This document shows, piece after piece, positions 27,334 through 36,759 of a stretch of DNA of 64,000 nt; position 1 is the stretch's first letter; each line of letters opens with the position of its first letter. The notes under the pieces were generated by a model that saw only the letters and a program-made list of their open reading frames with translations, ran no database searches and was not told the origin of the DNA. This stretch comes from Saprospiraceae bacterium. GTDB taxonomy: Bacteria > Bacteroidota > Bacteroidia > Chitinophagales > Saprospiraceae. The stretch is taken from positions 4,216,001-4,280,000 of the forward strand of contig JADJXD010000001.1 of NCBI GenBank assembly GCA_016715985.1. Direction: 5' to 3'. A program made the position numbers and the translations under genes.

Positions 27334-29784
27334 TTGGAAAATAAATTTGTTACACTTATCTTTCCTTTGGCACTGCCCAAGCTTTACACTTATACAGTCC
27401 CGGAAGACTTGCAAAACCTTATTGAGGTGGGCATGCGGGTAGAAGCTTCTCTCAAAAACAAAATATACTCTGCTATTGTAGCCGAAATATCTGATCAGGC
27501 TGACATTGAATACAGACCGAAACCCATTATTTCTTTGATTGACAGTCAGCCGATCATTTCATCCATTCAACTTTTATTCTGGAGATGGATGGCAGATTAT
27601 TACTGTGCAACTGTAGGGGAAGTGATGCATGTAGCCTTACCGGCAGGGATGAAATTGGCAAGTGAAACTAAAATTATTTTAAATAGCGCTTTTGAAGAAG
27701 ACTTTTCTGATCTCTCTGATGATGAATATCTGATAGCAGAAGCATTAAGTATTCAGAACCAACTGACCATCGATCAGATACAGGGAATACTAAATAAAAA
27801 GACCATTTATCCGGTAATCCGATCCTTATTGGAGAGAAAAATAATTTTTGTCCATGAAGAATTAATTCAAAAATTTAAGCCCAAAAAGCTGACATATGTA
27901 GAATTAACGGACACTTACAATCAGAACAGAAATGCTCTCACTGAAGTCCTTGAGTCTGTAAAGTCAGAAAAACAGACCAAAGCCATTCTCGCATTTATTC
28001 AGCTTTCAGGAATCAACAGGAAGGAAATGACAGCCGCTTCCATCTATGATTTGGCCAATGTGGATAGCTCTGTTTTAAATGCATTGGTTAAAAAAGATGT
28101 CTTTCGACTTGTTAAAAAGGAAGTCTCGAGGCTTTACAATCAACCAGCGGATACAATAATAGAAATGCCGGAGTTGTCTGTCAGCCAACAAAGTGCGTTA
28201 TCAGAAATAAATGCAGTTTTTTCTCAAAAGAAACCTGTATTGCTGCATGGTGTAACAGGTAGCGGAAAAACACATGTGTACAAAGAGTTGATTAAAGATG
28301 TTATTTCATCCGGAAAACAAGTGTTGTATCTTTTGCCGGAAATTGCACTTACCACTCAAACAGTGGATCGACTAAGATCGGTTTTTGGTGCTGATGTACT
28401 GGTATATCACAGCAGGATGAGCGATAATGAACGTGTAGAAATCTGGAATGCCGTGCATCAGGGACATAAAATCCTGTTGGGTGCCAGATCAAGCTTGTTG
28501 TTGCCATTTAAGGCTTTAGGATTGATCATAGTAGATGAAGAGCACGATCCTTCCTATAAACAAAATGATCCTAATCCCCGATACAACGCCAGAGATGCAG
28601 CAATTTATCTGGCAGGATTATCATCGGCTTCTATCATTTTGGGCAGCGCTACCCCAAGTCTGGAATCTTACCTGAATGCCAGGTCCGGTAAGTATGGATT
28701 GATAGAACTGAGTGAGCGGCATGGTGATTCTGATTTGCCGGATATACATATTATTGATTTGCGAAAAGAGCAAAAAGACAAACGTTTTGACGGATTGATC
28801 AGTATTGAATTGAAGACGGCTATCACAAAAGCGCTCAGCAATAAAGAGCAGGTAATCATTTTTCAGAACAGAAGAGGATATGCTCCAACTTTAAATTGTA
28901 ATGTTTGTGGTTGGAAAGCGGAATGTATTAATTGTGATGTATTTCTGACAGTACATAAGTTTCATCACGAACTCAGATGTCATTATTGTGGCACAAGAAG
29001 CAGATACCCCGAAAAATGTCCGGCATGTGGCAATGACGATCTCACAGAATCCGGTTTTGGAACGGAAAAAATAGAAGAAATTTTTGCAGCAGTATTTCCG
29101 GATGCCAAAGTCAAAAGATTGGATCTGGATACAGCAAAGACTAAATTGTCTTTTGAAAAGATCCTGTATGAGTTTGAACAACGGGAAATAGACATTCTTG
29201 TGGGCACTCAGATGATTACTAAAGGACTGGATTTTGATCATATTGCGGTAGTTGGAGTGCTCAATGCCGACGCATTGATGAGATACCCGGATTTAAGAGC
29301 CAATGAAAGGGCATTTCAACTCCTGACTCAGGTTGCCGGTAGAGCAGGAAGAAGGGAAAAAAAAGGGAAAGTATATATCCAAACCTATAATCCGGAACAT
29401 CCTGTTCTTCTGGAGACTATGTCCAATCATTATCAGCGGTTTCTGCAAAGAGAGTCTGCAGAAAGAAAAAGATTCAGATATCCTCCTTATTATCGCATGA
29501 TCCAAATCGAATTACTGCATCGGCAGGCGCAGGTTGTGGAACACTCAGCTCAGGTTTTTGCAGAAATGATAAAAGCCGTGATAGGTGACAGATTATTGGG
29601 TCCTGCTGTTCCTTCTGTGGGCAGATTAAGAGGAATGTATATCCGACAGATAACCATTAAAATTGAAAAAGACCCGAAAGTGGTTCAGAGAATTAAAGCG
29701 GTCATTCTGGAAGCTCGAACTAAACTAAAGCAGGTACCTGCCTGCAAAAGTGTCAGGATTAATATCGATGTGGACCCTTATTAA
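27334..29784 (+). CDS. priA: Primosomal protein N' (replication restart helicase PriA)
   Basis: An 816-residue DNA helicase that reloads the replisome at stalled forks. The N-terminal 3'-DNA-binding domain (about 1-105) is followed by a winged-helix region and a superfamily 2 helicase core: Walker A GVTGSGKTHVY, DEAH-box variant VDEEHDPSYKQ, and late motifs including QVAGRAGRREKKG. The inserted zinc modules are evident as CNVCGWKAECINC and CHYCGTRSRYPEKCPACG. A TTG start is used; the preceding promoter box and the family N-terminus (KFVTLIFPLALPKLYTY) fit it. Confidence 0.96.
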   Translation: MENKFVTLIFPLALPKLYTYTVPEDLQNLIEVGMRVEASLKNKIYSAIVAEISDQADIEYRPKPIISLIDSQPIISSIQLLFWRWMADYYCATVGEVMHVALPAGMKLASETKIILNSAFEEDFSDLSDDEYLIAEALSIQNQLTIDQIQGILNKKTIYPVIRSLLERKIIFVHEELIQKFKPKKLTYVELTDTYNQNRNALTEVLESVKSEKQTKAILAFIQLSGINRKEMTAASIYDLANVDSSVLNALVKKDVFRLVKKEVSRLYNQPADTIIEMPELSVSQQSALSEINAVFSQKKPVLLHGVTGSGKTHVYKELIKDVISSGKQVLYLLPEIALTTQTVDRLRSVFGADVLVYHSRMSDNERVEIWNAVHQGHKILLGARSSLLLPFKALGLIIVDEEHDPSYKQNDPNPRYNARDAAIYLAGLSSASIILGSATPSLESYLNARSGKYGLIELSERHGDSDLPDIHIIDLRKEQKDKRFDGLISIELKTAITKALSNKEQVIIFQNRRGYAPTLNCNVCGWKAECINCDVFLTVHKFHHELRCHYCGTRSRYPEKCPACGNDDLTESGFGTEKIEEIFAAVFPDAKVKRLDLDTAKTKLSFEKILYEFEQREIDILVGTQMITKGLDFDHIAVVGVLNADALMRYPDLRANERAFQLLTQVAGRAGRREKKGKVYIQTYNPEHPVLLETMSNHYQRFLQRESAERKRFRYPPYYRMIQIELLHRQAQVVEHSAQVFAEMIKAVIGDRLLGPAVPSVGRLRGMYIRQITIKIEKDPKVVQRIKAVILEARTKLKQVPACKSVRINIDVDPY

Positions 29785-29849
29785 TTTTTTGGCTGTATAT
29801 TTACGATTTGTATTATTTGAATATTAGTTTTTACTTCAAAAGTCTTTTC

Positions 29850-29857
29850 TAACTTTG
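29850..29857 (+). promoter_or_regulatory. -7 box (TAACTTTG) of a probably leaderless transcript
   Basis: Matches TAnnTTTG and ends only four bases before the ATG at 29862. Transcription from this box would begin at or next to the start codon, so the mRNA would be leaderless or nearly so. Confidence 0.5.
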
Positions 29858-29861
29858 TCCT

Positions 29862-31046
29862 ATGAAGCATTTTTTTCTGATACTTTATATTTTTTTGCTA
29901 AATGGAGTTAGTCATTCTCAGGAGCAAAATTTAGATAAAATTGAAATATCACTGTTAACCTGCCGTCCGGGAAGTGAAATTTATTCTATGTACGGACATA
30001 ATGCTATCCGGATTAACAATACTGTGACAGGAAATGATTACGTTTTTAACTATGGTACTTTTGACTTCAATACACCGGGGTTTGTAATTAAATTTATGCG
30101 GGGCAAGCTTCCCTATTTATTGAGTGTTGCGAGATATGATCAGTTTCTTTATGAATACAACTATCTGGAAAGAGATGTCTATGAGCAGGTACTTAATCCG
30201 GACAGCCTTGAAAAAATGCGTATTATCAATTATCTGGAAAAAAATTATCTGCCAGAAAACAGAGCTTACGCATATGACTTTTTTTATGATAACTGTGCTA
30301 CAAGATTGAGAGATGTTTTAAATATCGGTTTTGGTGAAAACTTGCATTGGAATCAATCAAATGCATCCGGTAAAACTTTTAGGGAGATAATTAAAGAATA
30401 TCAGTCCGTGATGCCCTGGATAGATTTTGGAGTAGATCTGATAATCGGTGCCAAAGCAGATAAAGTTACTTCGCTGGCAGAAGAAGCATTTATTCCGGAT
30501 TATCTGATGAATGCTGTGCTGGATGCGTCATTGACGACAGAAACCGGGAAAAGGCCATTAGCGCAGGAAACCCGATTGGTTTTATCATTTCAGACAATGG
30601 AAAAAAGCAGTTTTATAAAGTTTCTGTTTGGTCCGGAAGGAATATTGTCAATTCTGTTTTTTGTAATTCTGATTACACTGGTTAAACCTGAAAAATTTTC
30701 TTCGAAAGCAATTCAATATTTTGATACATTCTGGATCTGGCTGATGAGTATCATGGGTTTGTTTATGCTCGTCATGTGGTTTGGTACCGATCATCAGGCT
30801 ACTAAAAACAATTGGAATATCCTGTGGGCAAATCCGCTATTGTTGATTTTAATTCCCGACTGGCTTTCACGAAAAGCTAAATTGATTTTAGCATATATTT
30901 TGTTGAGTTTAATTGGCATCAGTATTTTAAATTCCATGTCATTTATACAAATACTTCCGCAATATTTCAATCCGGTTTTTATACCCATCTGTTTGATATC
31001 GTATGTGGTATTATACAGGAATTTTATAATGACAAAAAAGTCATAA
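29862..31046 (+). CDS. DUF4105 domain membrane protein
   Basis: A 394-residue protein with a signal peptide (about residues 1-20). The DUF4105 domain (about 25-180) shows its usual landmarks: LLTCRPGSEIYSMYGHNAIRI, YVFNYGTFDFNTPGFVIKF and DFFYDNCATRLRDV. The conserved His, Tyr, Asn-Cys pattern suggests a cysteine-peptidase-like fold, but activity is not established to my knowledge. The C-terminal part contains four or five transmembrane helices (about 255-390). The stop overlaps the rnpA start by one base (TAATG). Confidence 0.8.
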   Translation: MKHFFLILYIFLLNGVSHSQEQNLDKIEISLLTCRPGSEIYSMYGHNAIRINNTVTGNDYVFNYGTFDFNTPGFVIKFMRGKLPYLLSVARYDQFLYEYNYLERDVYEQVLNPDSLEKMRIINYLEKNYLPENRAYAYDFFYDNCATRLRDVLNIGFGENLHWNQSNASGKTFREIIKEYQSVMPWIDFGVDLIIGAKADKVTSLAEEAFIPDYLMNAVLDASLTTETGKRPLAQETRLVLSFQTMEKSSFIKFLFGPEGILSILFFVILITLVKPEKFSSKAIQYFDTFWIWLMSIMGLFMLVMWFGTDHQATKNNWNILWANPLLLILIPDWLSRKAKLILAYILLSLIGISILNSMSFIQILPQYFNPVFIPICLISYVVLYRNFIMTKKS

Positions 31047-31423
31047 TGAAGGAATACGGATTTCCTAAAAATGAAAAACTAAAAAGCAGAAGTCTGATCG
31101 AACAACTTTTCAGAGAAGGGAAGTCACATTTTATGTATCCGGTCAAATGGGCTTTTCTTGAGTTGAAACATGATGAACCAAAAGCCACCATTCAATTTAG
31201 CGTTTCCGTCAGTAAAAGAATATTTAAGAAGGCAGTGGACAGAAATCTGATTAAAAGAAGAATTCGGGAAGCCTATCGCCTTCAGAAATCTGAATTAGTC
31301 AAGCAATATACTGATGAAGGAAGGTCGTTTGTAGTGATGGCCATCTATGTCGGAAAAATTGAAGAACCTTATGAGACTATCGAGCGGGCTGTCAGAAAAC
31401 TACTCAAAAAAGGAATGGGTTAA
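31046..31423 (+). CDS. rnpA: Ribonuclease P protein component RnpA
   Basis: A 125-residue basic protein that assists the RNase P RNA in cutting tRNA 5' leaders. The family signature is intact: FSVSVSKRIFKKAVDRNLIK then RRIREAYRL, with the upstream K-NEKLKSRSLIEQLFREGKS block. It is usually found next to rpmH; here it is instead coupled to the DUF4105 gene. The end is 13 bases from the convergent hscA-like stop. Confidence 0.93.
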   Translation: MKEYGFPKNEKLKSRSLIEQLFREGKSHFMYPVKWAFLELKHDEPKATIQFSVSVSKRIFKKAVDRNLIKRRIREAYRLQKSELVKQYTDEGRSFVVMAIYVGKIEEPYETIERAVRKLLKKGMG

Positions 31424-31436
31424 TCACCTTTCTGTT

Positions 31437-33299
31437 TTAAACTATTTCTCCTTTTAAAGACTTATTTATATTGATATCCAATGCTTTATGTGCCAGTGGT
31501 GCAGAATAATCATTCAGATTTTTCATTGCCAATTCAACAGCATCTTTATCCTGCATTTCTATAGAGGATTTGAGTAAATCTGAAAATTTTTTGATTTCAT
31601 TTTTTTCAAATTCTGTTAGTATATCCGTATTCTGCAGAATAAATTTATCTACTGAGAGGAGCAACATTTGGGCTTCAGTGATCGATTCCCGGAGAGCCCT
31701 GACACGCATGTCCGTTTCCGCATTTCGGATGGATTCCAGCAACATCAAAGCCATTTCTTCTTCTGAAATTCCATAAGTGGACTTTATTTCAACGGATGTT
31801 TCCATGTCAGAACGGAGTTCTTTCGCTTTTACATTCAAAATTCCATCTGCATCCAACGTAAATTGTACTTCAATTTTTGGTAATCCCGCAGGCATCGGCG
31901 GTAAGTTTTTAAGAATGAATTCACCCAGTTTTCGGTTGTCCTGAACCAAATCTCTTTCTCCCTGATAAACAGATATTCTGAGATTTTTTTGACCATCCAC
32001 AGAAGTAGTGTAATTTCTGCCTGCTCTGTGCGGGACTTTTGAGTTTCTGGGAATAATAATATCCATCAATCCGCCAACTGTCTCTATTCCCAAAGATAAA
32101 GGAGTCACATCTAACAGTAATATATCTTTACGGTTTCCTGCAAGAATATCCGCCTGAATGGCTGCACCTAATGCAACTACTTCATCCGGATCCATTGAAT
32201 TGTCCGGTTCCTGACCAAAAAATGATTTCAGTTTTTCTTTGATCAAAGCGACTCTAGTTGACCCACCTACCAGAATAACTTTATCAATATCTGACATGCT
32301 CAATTTGGCGTCTTTTAACGCTTGTCCGCAACTAATAATGGTTTTATCTATTAGTTTTTCTATCAATCCATTGAAAATGTCCAGGTCTAATTGGAGTTCC
32401 ATTTCATTGACTGTGGTAGTAAACCGATTGGATGTACTCAATGCTTTTTTAGCTTCCTCTGCGGCAAGTCTTAATTGTTGATTTAATAGGGGGTTAGTGA
32501 TCAATTCTTTTTGAGTGATATTATTCTGTTCTGCCCAATATGCCACAATATTCCTGTCAAAATCGTCCCCACCTAAAAAAGTATCTCCATGCGTTGATAA
32601 AACTTCAAAAATTCCATCCTCTAGATGCAGAATAGACACATCAAATGTACCACCACCAAGATCATATACCGCGATGTTAGACTTATGTGTACGATCCAGA
32701 CCAATCCCATAAGCCAGACTTGCGGCTGTGGGTTCGTTTACGATTCGTAATACATCCAGCCCCGCCAACTTACCTACATCTCGGGTAGCCTGTCGTTGTG
32801 CGTCATTAAAATATGCAGGCACAGTAATTACAGCCTTATTAATAGTGGTTTGGAGCAGATTTTCAGCATCCCGTTTTAATGATTTGAGTATTTCCGCCGA
32901 CAATTCCACCGGAGTGTAAAATTTGTTTCCGGTTTTGATCTTTACCAATGATTCTTTGTCTTCGTCAATTATTTCATACCCAATACTACTCCTCAGTTTA
33001 TCTACATCTTTATATGATTTACCCATCAATCGTTTGACTGAAAAAATGGTTCTTTCAGGGTCTTTAATCAGGTGTGCTTTTGCTTCTTCTCCTACTGTAA
33101 TTTCATTATTTTCATCAAAATAAAGCACAGAAGGAGTCAATGAATTTTTACCGTTACCCGATTTTACGGTCACAGGACTTCCATCTGAAATGTAGGCGAT
33201 CAGGCTATTGGTGGTACCTAAATCTATCCCGACTATTATTTCTTTATTTTCTTTTTCGGCGGCAATGGTGCCCGTTTTTATATTTATTGGAATTTTCAT
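31437..33299 (-). CDS. hscA: HscA-type Hsp70 chaperone
   Basis: A 620-residue Hsp70 paralogue distinct from the DnaK encoded near 7 kb. The opening extension (MKIPINIKTGTIAAE) before VGIDLGTTNSLIAYI is typical of HscA, as is the lack of the acidic EEV-type tail. ATPase motifs AVYDLGGGTFDVS and VILVGGSTRVALI and the substrate domain (LLLDVTPLSLGIETVGG) are complete. HscA works with HscB and IscU in Fe-S cluster assembly; no hscB or isc gene is nearby, so the assignment rests on sequence. It diverges from the queuosine-precursor transporter gene. Confidence 0.85.
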   Translation of the reverse strand: MKIPINIKTGTIAAEKENKEIIVGIDLGTTNSLIAYISDGSPVTVKSGNGKNSLTPSVLYFDENNEITVGEEAKAHLIKDPERTIFSVKRLMGKSYKDVDKLRSSIGYEIIDEDKESLVKIKTGNKFYTPVELSAEILKSLKRDAENLLQTTINKAVITVPAYFNDAQRQATRDVGKLAGLDVLRIVNEPTAASLAYGIGLDRTHKSNIAVYDLGGGTFDVSILHLEDGIFEVLSTHGDTFLGGDDFDRNIVAYWAEQNNITQKELITNPLLNQQLRLAAEEAKKALSTSNRFTTTVNEMELQLDLDIFNGLIEKLIDKTIISCGQALKDAKLSMSDIDKVILVGGSTRVALIKEKLKSFFGQEPDNSMDPDEVVALGAAIQADILAGNRKDILLLDVTPLSLGIETVGGLMDIIIPRNSKVPHRAGRNYTTSVDGQKNLRISVYQGERDLVQDNRKLGEFILKNLPPMPAGLPKIEVQFTLDADGILNVKAKELRSDMETSVEIKSTYGISEEEMALMLLESIRNAETDMRVRALRESITEAQMLLLSVDKFILQNTDILTEFEKNEIKKFSDLLKSSIEMQDKDAVELAMKNLNDYSAPLAHKALDININKSLKGEIV

Positions 33300-33396
33300 C
33301 TTTTACGCTAAGGATTATTGATCAAACACAATCTGAATTTTTTTGATTATATAGATTCAAATCAAAAGAACTCCTTAATAATTTACAAACAGATTG

Positions 33397-33404
33397 TATA
33401 TTTG
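33397..33404 (+). promoter_or_regulatory. -7 box (TATATTTG) for the queuosine-precursor transporter
   Basis: Matches TAnnTTTG, 33 bases before the GTG start. Confidence 0.55.
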
Positions 33405-33437
33405 TATGTTATTACCTGATATATACAAATTTATACT

Positions 33438-34229
33438 GTGTCGGTTCAATCTATTTTCAGAAATAAATCCTTTTTGCTTTTTATCCTGCTCGCAGCGTTT
33501 TTTATTGCTAACACAATTGTCGCTGAATTTGTCGGAATTAAGATATTTTCATTGGAAAAACTATTCGGAAGGGAACCTTTTTCGATGAACTTTTTTGGTG
33601 TCAGCGACCTCGGCTTTAATTTGACTGCGGGAGCTATACTTTGGCCTGTTGTATTTATTATGACGGATATTATCAATGAATACTTTGGGAAGAAAGCGGT
33701 TAGATTTCTTTCCTATCTTGCGGTTGGTGTCGTGTTTTATTCATTTTTTATGGTGTATGGTGCTATACAGTTACCGCCCAACGACTGGTGGCAATTCGAA
33801 AGCGGTCAGCTAAGTGGAGGAAATGTTGTATCTGATATGAGTTTGGCTTTCAATCAGGTGATGGGTCAGGGATTGTGGATCATTATAGGGTCAATGGTAG
33901 CTTTTCTGGTAGGGCAGATTGTGGATGTTTTTGTGTTTCACAGGATTAAAAAGATTACAGGTGAGAAAAAAGTCTGGCTGCGGGCAACTGGAAGTACTCT
34001 GGTATCACAACTTTTAGACAGTTATGTGGTAATTTTAATTGCTTTTTGGATTGGTTCAGATTGGGATTTGGGGAGAGTTTTGGCTATCGGTACAGTTAAT
34101 TACATATACAAATTTGGTATGGCGATCCTACTTACACCATTCATCTATTTAGGGCATTACCTGATTGAAAATTTTCTTGGATGTGAATTGGCAACACAGA
34201 TGAAAACGGAAGCAGCATTGTCAAGTTAA
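33438..34229 (+). CDS. Queuosine precursor transporter (YhhQ/VUT family)
   Basis: A 263-residue inner-membrane protein with six or so hydrophobic segments. Blocks FFIANTIVAEFVGIKIF, LWPVVFIMTDIINEYFG and the later LDSYVVILIAFWIGSDW are the family pattern of the DUF165/YhhQ transporters that import preQ0/preQ1 for tRNA queuosine. Starts with GTG; no nearby alternative covers the first helix. Queuosine synthesis genes are not in the window. Confidence 0.88.
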   Translation: MSVQSIFRNKSFLLFILLAAFFIANTIVAEFVGIKIFSLEKLFGREPFSMNFFGVSDLGFNLTAGAILWPVVFIMTDIINEYFGKKAVRFLSYLAVGVVFYSFFMVYGAIQLPPNDWWQFESGQLSGGNVVSDMSLAFNQVMGQGLWIIIGSMVAFLVGQIVDVFVFHRIKKITGEKKVWLRATGSTLVSQLLDSYVVILIAFWIGSDWDLGRVLAIGTVNYIYKFGMAILLTPFIYLGHYLIENFLGCELATQMKTEAALSS

Positions 34230-34263
34230 TGAACCTGATATTTTTGCATTGATAAAAAAATAC

Positions 34264-35022
34264 TTACATTTTTGCTGCGTCAATCAATTTCTGAAGGAAC
34301 GGTGATGCAAATACAAAATCGTGCAATTTTTCATTCTCATCATTCAATACTTCGTCTTTATGTCCCTGCCAAGCAAGTAAACCCGCATCTATAAGACAAA
34401 TGTTTTCACCTATTTCCATCACGGAATTCATATCATGCGTATTGATAATAGTAGTAATATTATTTTCTTTAGTGATATCCTGAATCAGTTTGTCTATTGT
34501 AATGGAAGTTTTCGGGTCTAACCCTGAATTAGGTTCATCACAAAAAAGGTATTTTGGATTTAGAACGATGGCTCTTGCGATTCCTACTCTTTTTTGCATT
34601 CCGCCTGAAATTTCAGATGGAAATTTGTGATTGACACCTTCCAGACTTACCCTTTCCAGGCAATAATTTACTCTGTTCAATTTCTCTTTTGGAGAAAAGT
34701 GGGTAAACATGTCCATCGGAAAACGAATGTTTTCTTCAATGGTCATGGAGTCAAAGAGAGCATTACCTTGAAAAAGCATACCTACCTTTAACCTGAGCTG
34801 TCTAAGTTCATCTTTAGTAGAAGTCACAAGATTTTTCTCATCAAACCAAACATTTCCGGAAGTCGGTGGGAACAAGCCTACTAATATCTTGAGTAAGACT
34901 GTTTTACCGGCACCACTCCTTCCGATAATCAGGTTTGTTTTACCAGCTTCGAATGTGAAATCAATACCCTTCAGGACTTGTTGCTCACCAAATATTTTAA
35001 AAATTTTTTCTGCCCTTATCAT
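34264..35022 (-). CDS. MlaF-like ABC transporter ATP-binding protein
   Basis: A 252-residue ABC ATPase. Walker A is GRSGAGKTVLLK (about residues 34-45), the signature is SEISGGMQKRVGIARAI, Walker B is YLFCDEPNSGLDP, and the switch His lies in NTHDM. The GMQKRVG signature and PNSGLDP block are typical of the MlaF/MCE-associated class that energises phospholipid or sterol transport between membranes. It follows the MlaE-type permease gene with one base between stop and start. No MCE-domain gene is adjacent. Confidence 0.88.
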   Translation of the reverse strand: MIRAEKIFKIFGEQQVLKGIDFTFEAGKTNLIIGRSGAGKTVLLKILVGLFPPTSGNVWFDEKNLVTSTKDELRQLRLKVGMLFQGNALFDSMTIEENIRFPMDMFTHFSPKEKLNRVNYCLERVSLEGVNHKFPSEISGGMQKRVGIARAIVLNPKYLFCDEPNSGLDPKTSITIDKLIQDITKENNITTIINTHDMNSVMEIGENICLIDAGLLAWQGHKDEVLNDENEKLHDFVFASPFLQKLIDAAKM

Positions 35023-35023
35023 A

Positions 35024-35872
35024 CTATGCTGTTAATACTAAAGCAATCACATAATCCGCTAATAATATCAGTATATTAGAATAAACAACTGCTCTGGTAC
35101 TTGCCTCACCTAATTCGATACTACCCCCTTTTACAAAATAGCCCTGATAGCAGGAAACACCTGTCAGGATATATGAAAAAACAAATGCCTTTACCATCAT
35201 CATGAATACATTGTAAGGAACAAAAAAAGAGCGGATTCCTTTCACAAAATCTGCGGATGAAAATAATCCGGTGGGTACACTTGAAAGGTATGCTCCCAAT
35301 ATTCCAATGAGTGCAGCCGCACATACCAACACCGGTATCATAATCAGAGAAGCTAACAATTTAGGCATCACTAAAAAAGCGGAAGTATTTACACCCATAA
35401 TTTCCATTGCATCAATATGTTCTTTCTGACGCATTCCACCCAATTCTGCCGCCATATTGCTACCCACCTTTCCGGCCAATACCAGACAAGTGATGGTAGG
35501 AGCAAGTTCAATAATAGTCATATCCCTCACAATGTACCCTATGTAATAGGTGGGCACCAGGGTACCTGACATTTGATACGAAAACTGAACCGCTGTAACG
35601 GCCCCAATAAAAATCGAAATCAAAAAGACAATTGGTAAAGACCCGATTCCGATATCATACATCTGACGAATGGTCTCCTTATAGTACATTCTGTAATTTT
35701 CAGGCTTAGAAAATATCTGAGGCTGCCAAAGTACAAAATTGCCGAAATGATGAAATAACTTTAAATTCATGAAGTACATTAAAATGAAGCCAAAAATATA
35801 TCTTTTCAATGTAATAACACCATTTGACTCGTTTTGATGTTTTAAAAAGTTGATATTATATTGTTTTGACAA
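35024..35872 (-). CDS. MlaE-type ABC permease
   Basis: A 282-residue permease of the MlaE/DUF140 family. The five or six hydrophobic segments include the hallmark PTITCLVLAGKVGSNMAAEL and GGMRQKEHIDAMEIMGVN coupling region. It pairs with the ATPase encoded directly downstream to move lipids in the maintenance of outer-membrane asymmetry. The first 35 residues vary between relatives; an internal Met near residue 33 is a possible alternative start. Confidence 0.88.
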   Translation of the reverse strand: MSKQYNINFLKHQNESNGVITLKRYIFGFILMYFMNLKLFHHFGNFVLWQPQIFSKPENYRMYYKETIRQMYDIGIGSLPIVFLISIFIGAVTAVQFSYQMSGTLVPTYYIGYIVRDMTIIELAPTITCLVLAGKVGSNMAAELGGMRQKEHIDAMEIMGVNTSAFLVMPKLLASLIMIPVLVCAAALIGILGAYLSSVPTGLFSSADFVKGIRSFFVPYNVFMMMVKAFVFSYILTGVSCYQGYFVKGGSIELGEASTRAVVYSNILILLADYVIALVLTA

Positions 35873-36013
35873 TAAAATGTCTACATTTCAGAAAGAAATT
35901 TTATATTTTTAAAAAATAGATACCAGTTATATTTTTCTTGAACTAAAAGTTACTTTTGGACAAAATATTAATCTCAAATCTGTATTCCCTTAGTAAGTCC
36001 TGTAATAATCTGA

Positions 36014-36021
36014 TATATTTG
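36014..36021 (+). promoter_or_regulatory. -7 box (TATATTTG) for the SDR gene
   Basis: Matches TAnnTTTG (followed by C), 18 bases before the ATG at 36040. Confidence 0.6.
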
Positions 36022-36039
36022 CATCTAAATCATCATTAA

Positions 36040-36741
36040 ATGAACGCATTAATAACAGGATCGTCTAAGGGTATCGGAAGAGCAATTGCATTTCAAATGG
36101 CATCCAAAGGTCATAATCTGGCGCTTTGTGCAAGGGAGGAGCAAGGTCTTATTAAACTAAAGAACGAAATAGAGTTTGAATTCAAGGATGTAGATGTTTA
36201 TATCAGTTCGGTGGACATGAGAAAACCAGATGATATTGCAAGATTTGCTGATGAAATTCACGAACATCTGGGTACTGTAGATATATTGGTGAATAATGCG
36301 GGTGTATTTATTCCGGGTCAGGTCTGTAATGAAAATCCGGGAACACTTGAACTGATGATAGAAACAAATCTTTATAGTGCTTATCACATGACCCGTGCAG
36401 TATTGGGCAATATGATTCAGCAGGGTAGGGGGCACATTTTTAATATGTGTAGTGTAGCCAGTATCCTTGCTTATCCGAACGGTGGCTCTTATAGTATATC
36501 CAAATTTGCACTATTGGGATTCAGTAAAGTTCTCCGCGAAGAATTAAAAACAAGTGGTATAAAAGTAACTGCGGTAATGCCCGGAGCTACCTGGTCAGAT
36601 TCATGGTCAGGTGTGGACTTGCCGGAGAGTAGATTAATGCGGGCCGATGATATAGCAAAAGCTATCGTAAACGCCACAGAAATGAGCCCTTCTGCCGTGG
36701 TGGAGGAGATAATTATGAGACCGCAATTGGGAGATTTGTAA
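36040..36741 (+). CDS. Short-chain dehydrogenase/reductase
   Basis: A 233-residue Rossmann-fold SDR. The dinucleotide loop is ITGSSKGIGRAIA at the very N-terminus, NNAG is present (VNNAGVFIPG), and the catalytic Ser and YxxxK lie in SVASILAYPNGG and SYSISK. The residues after strand two (CAREEQ) suggest NADP(H). Closest in style to 3-oxoacyl-ACP reductase-like enzymes, but the substrate cannot be read from sequence. It is 18 bases ahead of the nitroreductase gene, probably one operon. Confidence 0.85.
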   Translation: MNALITGSSKGIGRAIAFQMASKGHNLALCAREEQGLIKLKNEIEFEFKDVDVYISSVDMRKPDDIARFADEIHEHLGTVDILVNNAGVFIPGQVCNENPGTLELMIETNLYSAYHMTRAVLGNMIQQGRGHIFNMCSVASILAYPNGGSYSISKFALLGFSKVLREELKTSGIKVTAVMPGATWSDSWSGVDLPESRLMRADDIAKAIVNATEMSPSAVVEEIIMRPQLGDL

Positions 36742-36759
36742 AACGGAAATGAATATCTT

